Shown here one piece after another: positions 4,794-7,007 of a stretch of DNA of 7,007 nt; position 1 is the first letter of the stretch, and each line of letters starts with the position of its first letter. The stretch is taken from contig JASHVI010000038.1 in assembly GCA_030039525.1 (NCBI GenBank), positions 1-7,007 on the forward strand, read 5' to 3'. The stretch is from Thermoplasmata archaeon. GTDB taxonomy: Archaea > Thermoplasmatota > Thermoplasmata > Lutacidiplasmatales > UBA184. Position numbers and translations under genes: made by a program. The notes under the pieces were generated by a model. The model ran no database searches and had not been told where the DNA came from. It saw nothing but the letters and a program-made list of their open reading frames with translations.

Positions 4794-7007
4794 GGGTCAC
4801 CCGAGGGCCCGCTCCCGCCGCGGCGTCGCCGGTAGAGGAGAACCCCGCCGACCGCCGCCACGAGCGCGGCGGCGCCAATCCCCGCGACGATCCACTCGGT
4901 CGCGTCCGGGGCGGGGCCCGGACCCACGAGCGCCGGGCCCACCACGACGGTGGTCGCGTTCGCCACCTCGGCGCCCCGGGAGTCCGTGACGGTCACCGTC
5001 ACCTGGAACGATCCGGTGGCCCTCGGGACGCACTGGAGCACGGCCTGGGAGGACGGAGCGCACCCGTCCGGAAGCCCGCTCCACGCGTAGGTGAGGGGTG
5101 GCACGCCGCCCGAGACCGAGGCGTTGAGCGTGAGCCCCCCGCCCACGTGCGCGTCGTACGGCGCCGCGGCGAGGCTCACGGTGGGCCCGGGGAGCACGGA
5201 GACGAGGAGCTCGGAGGAGGCGGCGAAGCCCCCGATGGCGTCGGTCGCGTTCGCCCAGATCCCGTACGGGCCGGCCGAGGGGAATCGGCAGGACTCCAGG
5301 GTCCCGTTCTCGGAGGCCTCGCAGCCCGCGGGAAGGCCGGACCAGGCGACCGACGCGACGCCCCCGACGCCGCCCGTCCCGGTCACCGAGAGGTTGTCCG
5401 GTTCGCCGGCCTCCGGGTCGCTCACGCTCGCCCGGACGCTGACGGCGAGCGCGGGCTCGATCTCGACCCCGGCGACCGGGGTCGTCGACGACCCGCCGTT
5501 CGCGTCGGTGACGGTCGCCGTGACCGTGAGGTTCCCCGGGAAGAGCGGTTCGCAGCTCGCGTTGGCGACCGTCGGCTGGCCGCAGCCGCTCGGAAGGCCG
5601 CTCCACGAGTAGGAGTACGGCGCCAGGCCCCCCGAGAACACGGCGCTGAAGTTGAGCGGCACCCCGACCTCCCCGATCCCGGGGGAGACCCCGACGCTGC
5701 CCGAGAGCCCCGGGTCGACCTGGAGGGCGAGCTGCGCGGAGGTGAGCGCCGTCCCGTTCGAGTCGGTCACGCGGACGCTCACGTCGTAGTCGGCCGACGT
5801 GCCGGGGGGCTGAGGGGACTCGGGGGTGCAGTTGATCCACGCGGTGTCGGCCGCGGCGCAGCCGTTCGGGAGGCCGCTCCAGGCGAACGTGTACGGCGGG
5901 AGACCGCCGGAGACGGAGGCCTCGAGGGTGAGGCGCTCTCCGGCGTCGACGCGGTCCCCGGGGCTCGCGCTCGGCCGCCCGACCTCGAGGGGCCCGATGA
6001 CGTCGATCGCGATCGCCGGCGAGGCGCCGACCACGGAGTCCCGCGCGTCGACGACGTACCCCTGGATCCGGAACACCCCGTCGACGGGCGACGAGAAGTT
6101 CCAGCCGAGCCCGCCGGTCGGCTCGGTCTGGCCGTTGACGATCCAGAGCCCCGAGTACGGCCCGATGCCCCCGGTCACGTTGTCGAGGAGGAGCTCGGTG
6201 CTCGCGTTCGGGACGATGACCCGGGGCCCCAGGAGGGTCGTGTTCGCCCCCGTGATCGGGGTCGAGTCGGTCTGGATCTGCAGGTCGTAGGAGGCGTTGA
6301 GGTCGGTCAGGTTCTGGCCGGAGACGTCGTGGGGGCCGAAGGAGGTCCCGTTCGCCGTGTTGACCGTCTGGGTCGCCGGGTCCCCGGCGGACAGGGTGAC
6401 CTGGTCGTCACCGACCGAGGAGTAGCAGGCGGAGCCGGAGCCGGCGTTGAAGGAGTCCGACCAGGGGACGAAGCTCGTGACACCGGTCGGGTCGCTCCAG
6501 CGGTACTCGACCGACGGGAAGGGCGAGAGGTCCGGGCACCCGGTGTCCGGGACGATGCTCTCCGTCATCGGTCCGGTGAAGAAGCCGGTGGAGTCGGCCC
6601 CCTCGCTCGTCGTGCTGAAGCCGGTCGCGCCGGACTGGGGCTGGGCGAGGCAGCTCGAGTCGGTGAAGCCGAGCGTGAGGTCGTCCGCCAGGAGGCAGAC
6701 GGTGGAGGAGTTGGTCACGTTGAGGTCGAGGTGGACCTGGTCGCCCGCGTCGAACTGCGCCGCCGAGGCGCAGGAGAGGACGATCACCGAGTCGCTGGTG
6801 TCGAAGTCGGAGATGAGGTAGTAGAAGCCGCTCCCGCACCAATCGTTCGCGACCGTGACCTGGTACCAGTCGCCGGTGGTGGAGACCGCGTTCAGCTCCA
6901 CGGCCGTCGTCGTGCGGAAGTCCGGCAGGACGACGTTCTCCGCGACCTGCCGGGTCGTGCCCTGGCTCCCGTTGAGCCCGGTGATCGAGGCGCCGACCTG
7001 GACGTAG
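4790..7007 (-). CDS. Secreted, membrane-anchored surface protein with tandem Ig/PKD-like modules (N-terminal part beyond window)
   Basis: Probable cell-surface protein, type I topology. The frame is open to the right edge, so the signal peptide and start lie outside; 738 residues are visible. Numbering here starts at the codon at 6899-6901, which encodes Val and is an internal GTG. Residues 1 to about 220, plus 35 upstream, form an unassigned ectodomain rich in Ser, Thr, Asp and aromatics with six Cys (22, 44, 69, 84, 122, 159). Residues 224-655 hold five beta-sandwich-like modules of about 87-92 residues. A Gly/Pro/Ala linker leads to one membrane helix (670-690) and an RRRR stop-transfer tail. 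I count about 20 N-x-S/T sequons, consistent with a glycosylated archaeal exterior protein. Such modules usually act as spacers or in adhesion; the ligand or enzyme activity is unknown. A secreted hydrolase head such as a peptidase is possible but not shown. Confidence 0.88.
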   Translation of the reverse strand, partial: YVQVGASITGLNGSQGTTRQVAENVVLPDFRTTTAVELNAVSTTGDWYQVTVANDWCGSGFYYLISDFDTSDSVIVLSCASAAQFDAGDQVHLDLNVTNSSTVCLLADDLTLGFTDSSCLAQPQSGATGFSTTSEGADSTGFFTGPMTESIVPDTGCPDLSPFPSVEYRWSDPTGVTSFVPWSDSFNAGSGSACYSSVGDDQVTLSAGDPATQTVNTANGTSFGPHDVSGQNLTDLNASYDLQIQTDSTPITGANTTLLGPRVIVPNASTELLLDNVTGGIGPYSGLWIVNGQTEPTGGLGWNFSSPVDGVFRIQGYVVDARDSVVGASPAIAIDVIGPLEVGRPSASPGDRVDAGERLTLEASVSGGLPPYTFAWSGLPNGCAAADTAWINCTPESPQPPGTSADYDVSVRVTDSNGTALTSAQLALQVDPGLSGSVGVSPGIGEVGVPLNFSAVFSGGLAPYSYSWSGLPSGCGQPTVANASCEPLFPGNLTVTATVTDANGGSSTTPVAGVEIEPALAVSVRASVSDPEAGEPDNLSVTGTGGVGGVASVAWSGLPAGCEASENGTLESCRFPSAGPYGIWANATDAIGGFAASSELLVSVLPGPTVSLAAAPYDAHVGGGLTLNASVSGGVPPLTYAWSGLPDGCAPSSQAVLQCVPRATGSFQVTVTVTDSRGAEVANATTVVVGPALVGPGPAPDATEWIVAGIGAAALVAAVGGVLLYRRRRGGSGPSGDP
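4832..4894 (-). other. C-terminal transmembrane helix of the surface protein
   Basis: Codons 670-690 encode an uninterrupted apolar stretch of about 21 residues rich in Ala, Val, Gly, Leu and Ile, starting at WIVAGIG. Four Arg (691-694) and a short Gly/Ser/Pro tail of nine residues follow. By the positive-inside rule the tail is cytoplasmic and the modules are outside. It is not followed by a recognisable sortase or archaeosortase motif. Confidence 0.88.
4937..6232 (-). repeat. Five tandem Ig/PKD-like protein modules, four with a WSGLPxGC signature
   Basis: Protein-level repeats within the surface-protein gene, numbered from the codon at 6899-6901. Approximate modules: 224-302, 306-396, 398-482, 484-571 and 572-655. 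The aligned Trp is at 253, 341, 433, 520 and 607, giving periods of 88, 92, 87 and 87. Modules 2-5 carry W-S-G-L-P-x-G-C and a second Cys 10-11 residues later (348/358, 440/450, 527/538, 614/624), which suggests one disulfide per module. Module 1 keeps the GG-x-x-PY...W and Asn-Gly pattern but has no cysteines. The ends show the PKD-like V-x-V-T-D-S/A-x-G strand (e.g. VTVTVTDSRG). The DNA copies are diverged, so this is old duplication rather than a recent DNA repeat. Confidence 0.82.

Noticed and set aside
6899..6901. GTG codon as the start of the surface protein.
   Set aside because: The same frame continues open for 35 more codons to the window edge with similar secreted-protein composition, and no signal peptide follows this GTG. 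It is an internal Val.
1..7007. CRISPR array, insertion-sequence ends, tRNA gene or phage-type cassette.
   Set aside because: No direct repeats with regular spacers, no terminal inverted repeats, no transposase motifs and no cloverleaf were seen on either strand. Nearly all the window is accounted for by four ordinary genes.

Overview
The window is a very GC-rich stretch (coding third positions almost all G or C) that reads as archaeal. The evidence is a methanogen-type (type 2) seryl-tRNA synthetase, a Hef/FANCM-family helicase, a sequon-rich surface protein built of Ig/PKD-like modules with one C-terminal membrane anchor, and two start regions with a short AT-rich element about 31 bp upstream and no Shine-Dalgarno, as in leaderless archaeal transcripts. 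The Trp-Ser-Gly-Leu-Pro-x-Gly-Cys module signature suggests a high-GC, uncultured-type Thermoplasmatota lineage. That placement is an inference from family resemblance and was not computed.

Layout. Positions 3168 down to 1 (minus strand) hold a probable two-gene operon: serS2 (1657-3168), then 13 bp later hef (1643 to the left edge, C-terminal part missing). A 131-bp divergent intergenic region (3169-3299) separates it from a plus-strand aldehyde dehydrogenase gene (3300-4793). That gene converges on a long minus-strand gene for a secreted, membrane-anchored surface protein (4790 to the right edge, N-terminal part missing). The convergent stop codons overlap in one CTAG palindrome, so there is no intergenic terminator space.

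How the genes relate. serS2 and hef link translation and replication-fork repair only by co-transcription. The aldehyde dehydrogenase appears to be a stand-alone metabolic gene with its own promoter. The surface protein belongs to a different unit whose promoter is outside the window. I see no tRNA, rRNA, CRISPR array, insertion sequence, attachment site or prophage gene. Nothing here forms a recognisable new multi-gene system; the best leads are the SerRS type in its apparent host, the cysteine-paired surface modules, and the unassigned N-terminal ectodomain.
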